DNA of 43,598 bases. Origin: CAIRDP01 sp037138335. GTDB taxonomy: Bacteria > Bacteroidota > Bacteroidia > Bacteroidales > FEN-979. The first letter of the stretch is position 1. Each line of letters opens with the position of its first letter. Below, in pieces: positions 15,392 through 24,558 of this stretch. The notes under the pieces were generated by a model, which saw nothing but the letters and a program-made list of their open reading frames with translations, was not told the DNA's origin and did no database searches. The position numbers and the translations under genes are program-made. Location: positions 1 to 43,598 of the forward strand of contig JBAXIO010000026.1 of the NCBI GenBank assembly GCA_037138335.1, read 5' to 3'.

Positions 15392-17632
15392 ATGGAATAC
15401 AACAGCAAGACAATTAAGAATTATGAGGATTTCAAGCCCCAGCTTGAATCCATTGGCAGGTACGGCTATTTCTTCATCACCGCCATGGTTATGATCATCG
15501 CCTGGGGGACTTATGCCCTTTACACACAGTTATCGAAAGGCCAGGTTGTGACCGGCATGCGTGATTATGTGATCTGGGGCATTTATGACGCCAACTTCAT
15601 TTTCTTTATCGGGATCAGTTATGCCGGGGCCCTTATTTCAGGGATACTGCACCTGATGAGAGTTGAATGGAGGCACCCCATATTGCGCATGGCCGAAACA
15701 ATTACCGTGGTCTCAACCATGATAGGCCCCAGTTATATCTTCCTGAGCATGGGCCGCCTTGAAAGGGTATGGCATATCCTTGTTTACGGCAGGATACAGT
15801 CACCCATCGTATGGGACGTTTTTGCAATCTCGACTTATCTTATCGGCAGCTTCATCTTCCTTTACCTGGCCTGTGTTCGCGACCTGGCTTTCATGAGGGA
15901 CCATCCTGTAGGGGTCGCAAGGTGGCGCAACCGCATCTACAAATTTTTATCGGCCAACTACCGCGATACGCCTAAACAGCGTGAACTCCTGAACCAGTTG
16001 ATCGACCTTATCTCCATCGTGATCATCCCCCTGGCTATCCTGGTTCATTCGGTACTGGCATGGATCTTCGGGATGACCCTGAGGCCGGGCTGGCACAGCA
16101 CAATTTTTGCGCCGTATTTTGTGCTCGCTGCCATATACTCCGGAACCGGGGTCCTTATTATCGTCATGTTCGTTTTCAGGAAGATCTACCACCTCGAATC
16201 CCATATCACGAAAAACCACTTTACCTACCTGGGAATCCTGCTTATGATACTGGGGGCTCTTTACGGATATTTTACCTTCAGCGAATACCTTACCAACTGG
16301 TACGGCAGCGTGAAATGGGACATGGAAGTGCTTTACCGCCTGTTTGACACTTCAACCTACTGGTGGTGGTTCTTTTTCTCAGCATTTATCGGGGTTTTGC
16401 TTCCTATCATACTGATCGCCATGCCCAGGTTCAGGAGCATTAAAACCATTGTCTTCGCAGCAACGATAGCCGTAACCGCCCTCTGGGTCAAGCGTTACCT
16501 GATCATCATCCCCACCCTTGAAACACCTTTGCTTCCCCTGCATGACATAAGGCCTGAATTTGCAAGCTATTCGCCCAGCTGGGTTGAATGGTCACTCACG
16601 GCAATGGGGATAGCGATCTGGCTGCTGCTCTTTTTTCTGTTTTCTAAATTCCTGCCTATCATACCCGTGGTCAGGGTCAATTCAGCCGATGAACATGATT
16701 ATTTCAAGCTCAGGAAACTGGCCCAGGAACGTATCCTGAGACGGATGATTAAAAAGACAAGAAAAGAAAAAAGCATAGTGGCCGGGTTACTTATTCTTTT
16801 ATTCCTTGCTCCGTCACTTGTTTGCCGCGCCGGGGATCCTGTGCGCTCAAGGCTTAAACTGGAGTTCCTGAATAAATCGGGGAACCGCATGCTGACGGCT
16901 AAACTGACAAGTAAAAAAGACGACCAGACCATCCCCCTTGAAGGAATGCAGGTGAGTTTTTTCATACAGGGAGCGAAAGACAAAGCCCTGTTGGGAAAAG
17001 GATCTACCGACGAAGCAGGCAAGGCAACGTTCTCCCTGCCCGTGAAGCTGGATGCCCCCAGGAACAAGGAAGGCAAATACAGTTATTCGGCCAGTTTCGA
17101 AGGGAATAAAGAGTACGAGCCTTCGGAATCTTCAGCTGAGATCCGTGATGTATTCATGAAGATCACCTTCGAGCAGAAAGACAGCGCAAAGCTTATCAAA
17201 CTGTTTGCATCTGAGATCAACGAGAAAGGTGATTCCGTTCCTGTTGACGGGTCCACTGCAATATTTTACGTACCCAGGACTTTTTCCTTATTGAAAATAG
17301 GCGAACAACCTGTCAAATCGGGGAATGCCGAACTTGATTTCCCGGTCACCCTGCCCGGTGATTCCCTTGGGAACCTCACGATTGTCGCGAAATTTGAAGA
17401 TAACGACAATTACGGAAATGCCGAAGTTAGTGAAAACATGGCCTGGGGTAAACCGCTTCCTCCCATGATTGTGATTAAACGCGGGCTGGGCGATACCAAT
17501 GCCCCCCTTTGGATGGTATATACGCTGATCGTATTGCTGTCATTGGTGTGGTTCCATTTTAGCTATGCAATCTTTACCGTTTTCCGCATCAGGTATCTTG
17601 GGAACAAAGCGATGAAAGAGGGGCAGTCTTAA
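15392..17632 (+). CDS. NrfD/PsrC-like quinone-interacting membrane protein fused to Ig-like periplasmic region
   Basis: 746 residues. Residues 20-425 carry about ten membrane segments of the NrfD/PsrC family, which exchange electrons between quinol and a ferredoxin subunit; the family is normally about 400-450 residues. The extension begins with a basic stretch and a hydrophobic segment resembling a signal peptide (MIKKTRKEKSIVAGLLILLF to about 480). It continues with a beta-rich region of two Ig-like repeats (481-690) and ends in a membrane helix (about 707-731). An internal ATG (16745, M452) sits exactly before the signal-like segment, so the extension looks like a once separate gene now fused, or one still translated by internal initiation. 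It follows the ferredoxin gene by 11 bases; cytochrome c follows after 57. Confidence 0.8.
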   Translation: MEYNSKTIKNYEDFKPQLESIGRYGYFFITAMVMIIAWGTYALYTQLSKGQVVTGMRDYVIWGIYDANFIFFIGISYAGALISGILHLMRVEWRHPILRMAETITVVSTMIGPSYIFLSMGRLERVWHILVYGRIQSPIVWDVFAISTYLIGSFIFLYLACVRDLAFMRDHPVGVARWRNRIYKFLSANYRDTPKQRELLNQLIDLISIVIIPLAILVHSVLAWIFGMTLRPGWHSTIFAPYFVLAAIYSGTGVLIIVMFVFRKIYHLESHITKNHFTYLGILLMILGALYGYFTFSEYLTNWYGSVKWDMEVLYRLFDTSTYWWWFFFSAFIGVLLPIILIAMPRFRSIKTIVFAATIAVTALWVKRYLIIIPTLETPLLPLHDIRPEFASYSPSWVEWSLTAMGIAIWLLLFFLFSKFLPIIPVVRVNSADEHDYFKLRKLAQERILRRMIKKTRKEKSIVAGLLILLFLAPSLVCRAGDPVRSRLKLEFLNKSGNRMLTAKLTSKKDDQTIPLEGMQVSFFIQGAKDKALLGKGSTDEAGKATFSLPVKLDAPRNKEGKYSYSASFEGNKEYEPSESSAEIRDVFMKITFEQKDSAKLIKLFASEINEKGDSVPVDGSTAIFYVPRTFSLLKIGEQPVKSGNAELDFPVTLPGDSLGNLTIVAKFEDNDNYGNAEVSENMAWGKPLPPMIVIKRGLGDTNAPLWMVYTLIVLLSLVWFHFSYAIFTVFRIRYLGNKAMKEGQS

Positions 17633-17678
17633 TTCTAACACAACAGACAAAAACCAAATAGTAACAAAAATTCAAATC

Positions 17679-17684
17679 AGGAGG
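17679..17684 (+). promoter_or_regulatory. Strong Shine-Dalgarno site before the cytochrome c gene
   Basis: AGGAGG lies five bases before ATG at 17690. It is unusually strong for this window and suggests that the cytochrome is made in larger amounts than its neighbours. Confidence 0.55.
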
Positions 17685-17689
17685 TAATT

Positions 17690-18088
17690 ATGAAAATGAA
17701 GAATGTCAGCCGCTTACTTGCAATGTTTTTATTGCTGAACGCAGTTTGCCTTATTGCGTTTGCCCAGAAGCCGGCAAAATGGACTGCACCCGACAAGTAT
17801 AAAACAATGAAAAATCCCAATGCTGCGGATGTTAGCACCGGCAAAGACCTTTTTGCCAAGCATTGCAAATCCTGCCATGGCAAAGACGGCCTGGGGGACG
17901 GCCCGAAAGCAGCCACCCTTGGCGTATCCTGCGGAGATTTCACTTCCAAGGAATTCCAGTCCCAGACTGATGGGGAGATCTTTTATAAGATGACTACAGG
18001 CAGGGATAAGATGCCGGCCTTCGGTAAAACCATCACCGAGGATAATGACCGCTGGGCGATTGTAAGTTATCTCAGGAAACTGAAATAA
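17690..18088 (+). CDS. Monohaem cytochrome c
   Basis: 132 residues with a signal peptide cut near AFAQ (after residue 25). Haem attachment is CKSCH (C59 to H63), and the likely axial methionine is M108 in DKMPAFG. The size and the GKDGLGDGP loop fit small class I cytochromes found next to caa3/cbb3 oxidases, alternative complex III and NrfD modules. It would act in the periplasm, probably accepting electrons from or passing them to the ferredoxin/NrfD pair encoded just upstream. The three genes share direction and short gaps. Confidence 0.88.
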   Translation: MKMKNVSRLLAMFLLLNAVCLIAFAQKPAKWTAPDKYKTMKNPNAADVSTGKDLFAKHCKSCHGKDGLGDGPKAATLGVSCGDFTSKEFQSQTDGEIFYKMTTGRDKMPAFGKTITEDNDRWAIVSYLRKLK

Positions 18089-18169
18089 CCCGCCTGTCCT
18101 GGTTTTGCCGGGGACCCGAATTGGCTTTTATAATTATTTTTCTTTCCCTAAACATAAGGAGATTGAATT

Positions 18170-19834
18170 ATGTCACAAACAGAATCAGCAGGAGCCCAGG
18201 AATTTGGGAGAATTGCTGAAAAGCTGGCCCTTCTTGAAGAACGGCTCTCTGCACTGGAAGAAAAAGTCAGTTCGGGTTCCCGGCAACAATCATTCATGAA
18301 CAGTATCGAGAATGCGGGTTTTTCAGGCGGGGAAACAGTATCAGTTGACACAACGACCATTGAATCGAACATTCTTGAATACGGGTTGTCATGGGTCGGG
18401 ATAGTGGTGTTAATGTTCGGGATAGGCTTCCTGATGATGTTCATCCAGAAGCTGGCCGGCAGTTACATCTCCAGCCTTATCGGTTACACTGCTGTTGCGG
18501 GTGTTTACATCCTTTCACGGTATCTTAAAAATTCCCACGAGCATCTTGCCTATATGCTCAATATAGGTACGCATCTTTTACTGTATTATGTTACCATGCG
18601 GCTGTTCTTCTTCAGCAGTCCGCAGGTTATCCCGTTCAAGGAAGCTGTGGTTCTCCTGCTGCTGGTTGCCATTGGTTTCCAGCTCTACAGGTCCACACTG
18701 CTGAAGTCGGAACTTGTATCCGCTATCGGCATATTCCTTATCCTCGCGACATCCGTTTTCAGCGATATGACGCATGAATCACTGGTCCTTAACGCCCTGG
18801 CAGCCCTGGTTTCCCTTTTGCTGTTCTACCGTTACGGCTGGTGGAGGCAGATGATCTTTTCCATTATCACCGTATACCTTTCCCATATCATATGGCTTAT
18901 GGGCAATCCCCTTATGGGGCACCCGGTTGGCGGCATCCAGTCACCCCAGTTCAACCTGGCATACCTGTTCTGCTACGGGGTGATATTTTCCCTGGCCCCC
19001 CTGGTAAAGCAGGATGAACGCTTTAAAGCGAATGTTTACACTTCATCGGTCATAGTCAATGGAATTTTTTTCTTCCTGACCCTCATGCTTGAGGTGTTGT
19101 TATTCTATATGAAAACTTACAGCGGGATCTTTGCAGGCGTATTCATTGCCTGCCTTGCCTATTCCATCTTCCTTAAATTCAGGACACAGAGGGTGTTTGA
19201 TTCGGCATTCTATGCGATTTTCAGCTTTCTTGCGCTCAGTGCGGCGGTTTACGGGTATACAGGCTTGCCGGGCGCATATTTTTTCCTCTCGCTTCAAAGC
19301 GTACTTGTCGTATCATGGGCGCTGTGGTTCCGCAGCCAGTTCATCGTGGTGGTCAACACCATCCTTTTTGTAAGCATGCTGCTGGTTTATATGGTTTCGG
19401 GGGCCTACCTCGATACGGTGAACTTCACTTTCGCGATCTCGGCTTTTCTCACAGCCAGGCTCATCAACTGGCAGAAGATGCGCCTTGAACTGAAGACCGA
19501 GAATTTTCGAACGATTTACCTGGTCTGCCTGTTTTTCACCTTTGCCTTTGCCCTGTATAAAGCTGTCCCCTCCCAGTATGTGACCCCGGCATGGACAGGG
19601 GCGGCCATATTGTATTTTATCCTCAGCCTGGTGCTGAAAAACAGGAAATACCGCTGGATGGCCATATTTATGCTGCTTGTCACGGCCGTTTACCTGTTTG
19701 TGGTTGATCTTGCCCATATGGAAGCAGGTTACCGGGTCATTGCATTCCTCTTCCTTGCCATCGTACTGTTCGGGACCTCCCTCTACTTTACAAAATTCCT
19801 GAGGAAAAAGAAGGCGCCGGGTGTGGAACAGTAA
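18170..19834 (+). CDS. DUF2339-like polytopic membrane protein
   Basis: 554 residues. A short N-terminal coiled coil (IAEKLALLEERLSALEEKV, about 15-33) precedes an acidic/threonine-rich linker and about fourteen membrane segments from residue 70 to the end. The coiled-coil plus many-helix layout matches the DUF2339 family, which has no established function. A Shine-Dalgarno AAGGAG (18156-18161) sits eight bases before ATG. It is the last gene of this run; its 3' end is only 11 bases from the convergent ABC-F gene and no clear terminator is visible there. Confidence 0.65.
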   Translation: MSQTESAGAQEFGRIAEKLALLEERLSALEEKVSSGSRQQSFMNSIENAGFSGGETVSVDTTTIESNILEYGLSWVGIVVLMFGIGFLMMFIQKLAGSYISSLIGYTAVAGVYILSRYLKNSHEHLAYMLNIGTHLLLYYVTMRLFFFSSPQVIPFKEAVVLLLLVAIGFQLYRSTLLKSELVSAIGIFLILATSVFSDMTHESLVLNALAALVSLLLFYRYGWWRQMIFSIITVYLSHIIWLMGNPLMGHPVGGIQSPQFNLAYLFCYGVIFSLAPLVKQDERFKANVYTSSVIVNGIFFFLTLMLEVLLFYMKTYSGIFAGVFIACLAYSIFLKFRTQRVFDSAFYAIFSFLALSAAVYGYTGLPGAYFFLSLQSVLVVSWALWFRSQFIVVVNTILFVSMLLVYMVSGAYLDTVNFTFAISAFLTARLINWQKMRLELKTENFRTIYLVCLFFTFAFALYKAVPSQYVTPAWTGAAILYFILSLVLKNRKYRWMAIFMLLVTAVYLFVVDLAHMEAGYRVIAFLFLAIVLFGTSLYFTKFLRKKKAPGVEQ

Positions 19835-19845
19835 TGCCGGGTTTT

Positions 19846-21723
19846 TTATTCAAGGCTTTTTTCGCTGAGTTCCATCCAGCGTTCAGTCCTGGAGTCAATG
19901 GCTGAGGCCACAGCCGAAAAACGTTTCGATTTTTCCATCAGTGCCTGCTGTTCAAGGGTTCCCGAAGCCAGGGCGGCCTCAAGGGACTCCTTTTCCTTCT
20001 CAAGCTCGTGGATCTCTTTTTCAATGGCATCAAACTCAACTTTTTCCTTATAACTCAGCCCTGGTTTTTTCGGTTTATTGACTGCGGATGAGGGAGCGGC
20101 TTCCTTTAAGGCGCCTGCCCTGGCAAGGTTCGCCTGGCGTTTTTTTTGATCGGCCCATTCCCTGTACTGGCTGTAATTCCCGGGAAAGTCCTTCAGAACA
20201 GCATTACCTTCAAACACAAAGAGGTGGTCAACAATTTTATCGAGGAAGAAGCGGTCGTGGGTGACTACCAATACGCAACCCTGGAAAGAAGCGAGGTAAT
20301 CCTCCAGGATATTCAGGGTGAGTATGTCAAGGTCATTGGTAGGTTCGTCAAGGATTAAAAAATTCGGGTTCCGCATCAACACCGTTACCAGGTATAGCCT
20401 TCTCTTTTCACCCCCGCTGAGTTTGTAAACAAACTGGTGGTGCATGGGATACGGGAACATGAAATAGTTGAGGAAGTGTGCTGCAGTAACTTTTTCCCCG
20501 TTGCTTAGCTGAACCACATCGGCTATGTCTTTCACCACATCGATCACCCTGGTTTGCCCGTCAAAAACTATCCCGTCCTGCCTGTAGTGGCCGAATTTGA
20601 TGGTGCCGCCTGTCTCAACAGTCCCTTTTTGCGGCTGCAGCCTTGAAGTGACGATGTCGAGGAAGGTCGACTTCCCGGAACCGTTCTTACCAATAATGCC
20701 GACTTTTTCACGTCGTTTGAAAATATACCCGAAATGATCCAGGATAGGCAGCTGGCCCCATGAAAAGCTGACATCATGGACTTCAAGTATTTTCTTACCC
20801 ATCCTCTCCCCTTCCATGCCCAGGGTCATTTTACGGTCCCAGGTTTTATTGGCAGCCTTTTCCTTCAGCTCGTAAAATGAATCGATGCGGGCTTTGGATT
20901 TGGTGGTCCGGGCTTTGGGCATGCGCCTCATCCATTCGGCTTCGGTGCGGAGTATATTCCTTGCTTTCTCGGTCTCCTGGGTCTCAATTTCCATACGCTC
21001 CTGTGACTTTTCAAGGAAATATTCATAATTCCCCTTATGCCTGAAAAGCCGTCCGTTTTCCATCTCAAGGATCTCGTCGCACACCCTGTTCAGGAAGTAA
21101 CGGTCATGGGTGACCATCAGCAGGGTTACCTGGTTGCGGGTAAGATATTCCTCCAGCCATTCTATCATATCGATGTCGAGGTGGTTCGTCGGCTCGTCGA
21201 GGATCAGGAAATCAGGTTCGGTGATCAGTGTCTTGGCCAGGGAAAGCCGTTTCTTTTGTCCTCCCGACAGGGCCGAGACGGGCTGGTGGAGGTTCGTCAG
21301 GCTCAGGCGGGTCAGTATCTGTTTGATGCGGTTTTCATAATCCCAGCCGTTAATGGCATCCATCCTCTCAATGGCTTTTGAAAGCAGGTCCTTGTTGGGC
21401 GACTCAAGTGCCTCTTCATAATCGTGTATGGTTTTAAGTGTTTCGTTGGAAGTGGCATACACCTCGTCAAAGACCGTGAGGCCTTCGTTCAGTTCAGGTT
21501 CCTGCCTGAGATAGGCCATGCTGGCCTGGTTGAAGAGAGTTACATTGCCCCCGTCGGATGGCTCCATCCCGTTAATAATGCTGAGGAGTGAGGTTTTGCC
21601 GGCGCCATTACCTGCAATCAGGGCCACTTTCTGGTACTGGTTGATGGAAAAGCTGATATTTTCAAACAGTACTTTCTCACCAAAATGGCGAGTCAGATTT
21701 TCTACCTGCAAAAGTGTGGGCAT
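19846..21723 (-). CDS. uup: ABC-F family ATPase (Uup-like)
   Basis: 625 residues with two ATP-binding cassettes and no membrane domain. First cassette: AGNGAGKTS, LSGGQKKRLSLAK, FLILDEPTNHLDI. Second cassette: GKNGSGKST, LSGGEKRRLYLV, FLILDEPTNDLDI. The linker between them (about 240-310; RRMPKARTTKSKARI) is the basic interdomain motif of Uup-type proteins, and the C-terminus is a charged coiled coil (EKEIHELEKEKESLEAAL). ABC-F proteins bind the ribosome E site; Uup relatives also affect DNA transposon excision. It has its own predicted promoter and is unlinked to the redox operons. Confidence 0.88.
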   Translation of the reverse strand: MPTLLQVENLTRHFGEKVLFENISFSINQYQKVALIAGNGAGKTSLLSIINGMEPSDGGNVTLFNQASMAYLRQEPELNEGLTVFDEVYATSNETLKTIHDYEEALESPNKDLLSKAIERMDAINGWDYENRIKQILTRLSLTNLHQPVSALSGGQKKRLSLAKTLITEPDFLILDEPTNHLDIDMIEWLEEYLTRNQVTLLMVTHDRYFLNRVCDEILEMENGRLFRHKGNYEYFLEKSQERMEIETQETEKARNILRTEAEWMRRMPKARTTKSKARIDSFYELKEKAANKTWDRKMTLGMEGERMGKKILEVHDVSFSWGQLPILDHFGYIFKRREKVGIIGKNGSGKSTFLDIVTSRLQPQKGTVETGGTIKFGHYRQDGIVFDGQTRVIDVVKDIADVVQLSNGEKVTAAHFLNYFMFPYPMHHQFVYKLSGGEKRRLYLVTVLMRNPNFLILDEPTNDLDILTLNILEDYLASFQGCVLVVTHDRFFLDKIVDHLFVFEGNAVLKDFPGNYSQYREWADQKKRQANLARAGALKEAAPSSAVNKPKKPGLSYKEKVEFDAIEKEIHELEKEKESLEAALASGTLEQQALMEKSKRFSAVASAIDSRTERWMELSEKSLE

Positions 21724-21746
21724 GGGGTTTCCGGGTTAAGGAAGTG

Positions 21747-21754
21747 CAAAGGTA
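21747..21754 (-). promoter_or_regulatory. -7 promoter element of the ABC-F gene
   Basis: The minus-strand reading TACCTTTG matches TAnnTTTG and lies 23 bases upstream of the start codon at 21723. Confidence 0.45.
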
Positions 21755-21766
21755 CGGGAATAAACT

Positions 21767-21818
21767 GTGACTGGTGAAACGTGAACAGTGACTAGTGACT
21801 GGTGACTGGTGAAACGTG
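21767..21818. repeat. GTGACTG 7-bp repeat cluster with flanking 17-bp direct repeats
   Basis: GTGACTGGTGAAACGTG occurs at 21767-21783 and again at 21802-21818. Between them are near-perfect 7-bp units (GTGACTA, GTGACTG, GTGACTG). The same 7-mer, in reverse complement, is tandemly repeated inside a gene at 32671-32701. Confidence 0.85.
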
Positions 21819-21846
21819 GCAGGTAAGAATACCGGCCAACTGTCAC

Positions 21847-24084
21847 TTAAAAGGAGTAACCGATATTCACAAAAACCATCGGGCCGGGATTCATATTTGA
21901 TCCCATAAGAGTGATTTCAACCGGGCCTATGATGCTGTTATAACTGGCAGTAAGGCCATAGCCGCACATCAGGTTCTTTGGCTGATAAACCTGGGAGAAT
22001 TCACGTTCATCTGTGCCTGCATCACCCCTGAGTGTAAGGTAAATATTTTTATACAGGTTATACTGTAATTTCAGCCTGAAAATTGCTGAGTAATAACCAA
22101 ACTTCTGAATAAACTGAACGCCGGTAAAACTTACGTATTGGTCTACATAATTTCGGCTACAAAACCCGCCCACACCGAATCCATGCTGGAGGGGAGGCCG
22201 GTTATGGTCCCACACTGCACCTCCCGCGAAAAGACCGGGCTGCAGGACGAACCTTCCCGACAGGGGTATGTTGTGTTCATATTTCAGGTAAAACACACCG
22301 GCATCTGCAAAGAGTTCCTCTGACCAGTTTTTGCTCAGCGGCATTACATATTCTCCTCTCAGGGTCATGGTTGCCCCCCGCCTCGGAAAATATGGACGAT
22401 CCCGGGAATCGGCTTTAAGGGAAAGGAATATGGTTCCGTAACTGGTAAAATATTCGTATTTATAAAGTGTTGTGTCTACGGCCACATCCTGCTGGAACCT
22501 GAAATATTCGTAATCGAAGCCGGCTTTCAGGTTTACCATATTCTTAAAAGTATATTGAAAAAATAAACTGCCTTTGTAGTTGGTAAAATCAATCTGGTTG
22601 ACCTTTTCATATCCTTTATAAACGCCGAATTTAAATTCATAGAAGTCTGTGCTGAGCCCCAGGGCTGCTTTACCTCCAAAGCCCAGAAAGTATACCACCC
22701 GGAGCCGCGGATCCGGGCCTATGTTAAGGTCGGCGAAAAGCTTGGAGTTCCTTCCCAGTACATTCCTGAAAGAACCGCTGAGGATCAGTCCTACGTTGTA
22801 ATTATTATCATAGTGAAGACCTGCACCCAGTGATCCCGGGCCGCTCTCCAGAGCTTCGATCACCAGGTCGGTTTTCCCGTTATTCTGTTCAAAAGAATAA
22901 AACACATGTTCAAAATATCCTGAGCCATATAGTTTGCGGATGTTATTCTGCAAATCCTTTATGGCAATTGTATAATTATTTTTATTTTGCCCGAAAAGGC
23001 TGGTGAAATAAAAAGTATGCAGGTTTTTGTTTCCCCTGATGATGATGCTGTCGAATTGCACTGAATCCAAAGGCTGGGCCTGGTATTTTTTTAAAGGCTT
23101 ATACTCAATGGCATTGAGGGAATCGGCCAGGGCTTTTATCTCCTTAAAATGAGATCGGGCCACTCTTTCGCCAAAGGCAATAATGGAATCATAATCTTCA
23201 AAGTCCATCATGCCGTATGTCATCTTGAATCTGACTTTGAGATCGGTAAGGCTGTCGCCAATCTTGTTGGATTGTATGCGTGCAAATGAAGTGACCTGGT
23301 CGGCAATAGCAGTTATCGAATTGAGTTGCTCGCGATTGTATAAGCCCGATTGGACATCCCCTCCCACGATGATCTTTGCCCCAAGGTCCTTGACTTCCTT
23401 CACCGGGTAATTATTGACAACCCCGCCATCCACAAGATAATATCCCATGTAATCGGTAGGTGAGAAATACCCCGGGATTGACATGCTGGCCCTGATCGCC
23501 ATGGGAAGGTACCCCTTATTGAGAATGATTGCTTCTCCGTTCAGCAGGTCGGTCCCGATACAGAGAAACGGGGTCTGGAGCTTGTTAAAATCATTAGTCT
23601 TATAAGCCGGGGAGAAATATTTGTTCAGCAGGAGGTTGACCTCCTGACCCTGGTACATCGAAGATCCCAGCCCTAGTTTTTTATTTCTTATCGGGAGTTT
23701 TACAATGGCCTTTTCTCCGTATTCTTTTTCTTCGAATGCGACAAACCTGCGGTCTATGTTATCTTTCAGGAGATCGTTCCAGTTTTGGGTCCGTATCATT
23801 TTTTCAATGGAATCGGGATGGTAACCCAGGGCGTACAGCCCCCCAATGATGCTTCCTATACTGGAACCGCCTATATAGTCTATGGGCAGCCCCACTTCCT
23901 GTATCACCCTGAGAAGGCCCACATAAGCGAAGCCTTTTGCACCTCCTCCGCTGAGCACAAGCCCAACGGAGGGCCTTTTACCCTGGGCGGGGACGGCCTG
24001 GGCCATCAACGGCTCAATGGCAATCAATAACAGGCAAAACAACGCAAGGATTTTACCTGAAACCGGCCTTCTGATCTCTTTCAT
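21847..24084 (-). CDS. Patatin-like phospholipase with POTRA and outer-membrane barrel (type Vd-like)
   Basis: 745 residues. After a signal peptide, the patatin domain (about 38-320) shows the oxyanion GGGAKG (46-51), nucleophile elbow GSSIG (S75) and catalytic DGG (D219). A POTRA-like segment (about 345-415; VQFDSIIIRGNKN, NNIRKLYGSGYFEHVFY) and a sixteen-strand-type BamA/Omp85 barrel follow, ending in VFVNIGYSF with the terminal phenylalanine expected of outer-membrane proteins. Relatives such as PlpD combine a lipolytic passenger with its own barrel transporter. It is transcribed alone from a predicted promoter at 24107-24114. The lipase residues are all present, so activity is likely; the substrate is unknown. 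Confidence 0.88.
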   Translation of the reverse strand: MKEIRRPVSGKILALFCLLLIAIEPLMAQAVPAQGKRPSVGLVLSGGGAKGFAYVGLLRVIQEVGLPIDYIGGSSIGSIIGGLYALGYHPDSIEKMIRTQNWNDLLKDNIDRRFVAFEEKEYGEKAIVKLPIRNKKLGLGSSMYQGQEVNLLLNKYFSPAYKTNDFNKLQTPFLCIGTDLLNGEAIILNKGYLPMAIRASMSIPGYFSPTDYMGYYLVDGGVVNNYPVKEVKDLGAKIIVGGDVQSGLYNREQLNSITAIADQVTSFARIQSNKIGDSLTDLKVRFKMTYGMMDFEDYDSIIAFGERVARSHFKEIKALADSLNAIEYKPLKKYQAQPLDSVQFDSIIIRGNKNLHTFYFTSLFGQNKNNYTIAIKDLQNNIRKLYGSGYFEHVFYSFEQNNGKTDLVIEALESGPGSLGAGLHYDNNYNVGLILSGSFRNVLGRNSKLFADLNIGPDPRLRVVYFLGFGGKAALGLSTDFYEFKFGVYKGYEKVNQIDFTNYKGSLFFQYTFKNMVNLKAGFDYEYFRFQQDVAVDTTLYKYEYFTSYGTIFLSLKADSRDRPYFPRRGATMTLRGEYVMPLSKNWSEELFADAGVFYLKYEHNIPLSGRFVLQPGLFAGGAVWDHNRPPLQHGFGVGGFCSRNYVDQYVSFTGVQFIQKFGYYSAIFRLKLQYNLYKNIYLTLRGDAGTDEREFSQVYQPKNLMCGYGLTASYNSIIGPVEITLMGSNMNPGPMVFVNIGYSF

Positions 24085-24106
24085 GATGTTTCAATACTGC
24101 CTTCAA

Positions 24107-24114
24107 CAAATATA
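24107..24114 (-). promoter_or_regulatory. -7 promoter element of the patatin gene
   Basis: The minus-strand reading TATATTTG fits TAnnTTTG, 22 bases upstream of the start at 24084. Confidence 0.45.
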
Positions 24115-24141
24115 TAATAATTTTACCGGAAATTGGAACAC

Positions 24142-24558
24142 ATGGGCAGTTTCTCGTTAAGCGGGCGCGACTATACAGGCGAACTGGTTTTTTCTGCTTC
24201 CCGCAGCAGCGGTCCGGGCGGGCAGAACGTCAATAAAGTCAGCACGAAAATGGAACTGCGCTTTCATGTTGTGAATTCTGCACTTCTCAGCGAAGATGAA
24301 AAGAAACTCCTGATGGAAAAACTCGGATCAAGGATCAATAAGGAGGGAGAGCTTGTTATGGTCTCACAAAGCGAACGGACCCAGTTGAAAAACAAAGAAA
24401 CGGTAATTGAAAAATTTTACGCCCTGCTTACCAAAGCACTTAAGCCGCGTAAAAAGAGGAAACCTACAAGACCAACTGCAGCAGCCAGGGAAAAAAGGCT
24501 TGAGGGTAAACGCATGAATGCCCAAAAGAAGGAACAGAGATCAAAGCCTAGCCCCTGA
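24142..24558 (+). CDS. arfB: ArfB-like peptidyl-tRNA hydrolase (alternative ribosome rescue)
   Basis: 138 residues from ATG at 24142; a TTG nine bases upstream would be in frame but is less likely. The GGQ motif (SRSSGPGGQNVNKVSTKMEL) is the catalytic loop that releases nascent chains from stalled ribosomes. The C-terminal 40 residues are strongly basic (KPRKKRKPTR, EKRLEGKR), as in ArfB, where the tail enters the empty mRNA channel. The length matches the family. Its stop codon lies inside the 3' end of the convergent DEAD-box gene (11-base overlap). Confidence 0.9.
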   Translation: MGSFSLSGRDYTGELVFSASRSSGPGGQNVNKVSTKMELRFHVVNSALLSEDEKKLLMEKLGSRINKEGELVMVSQSERTQLKNKETVIEKFYALLTKALKPRKKRKPTRPTAAAREKRLEGKRMNAQKKEQRSKPSP

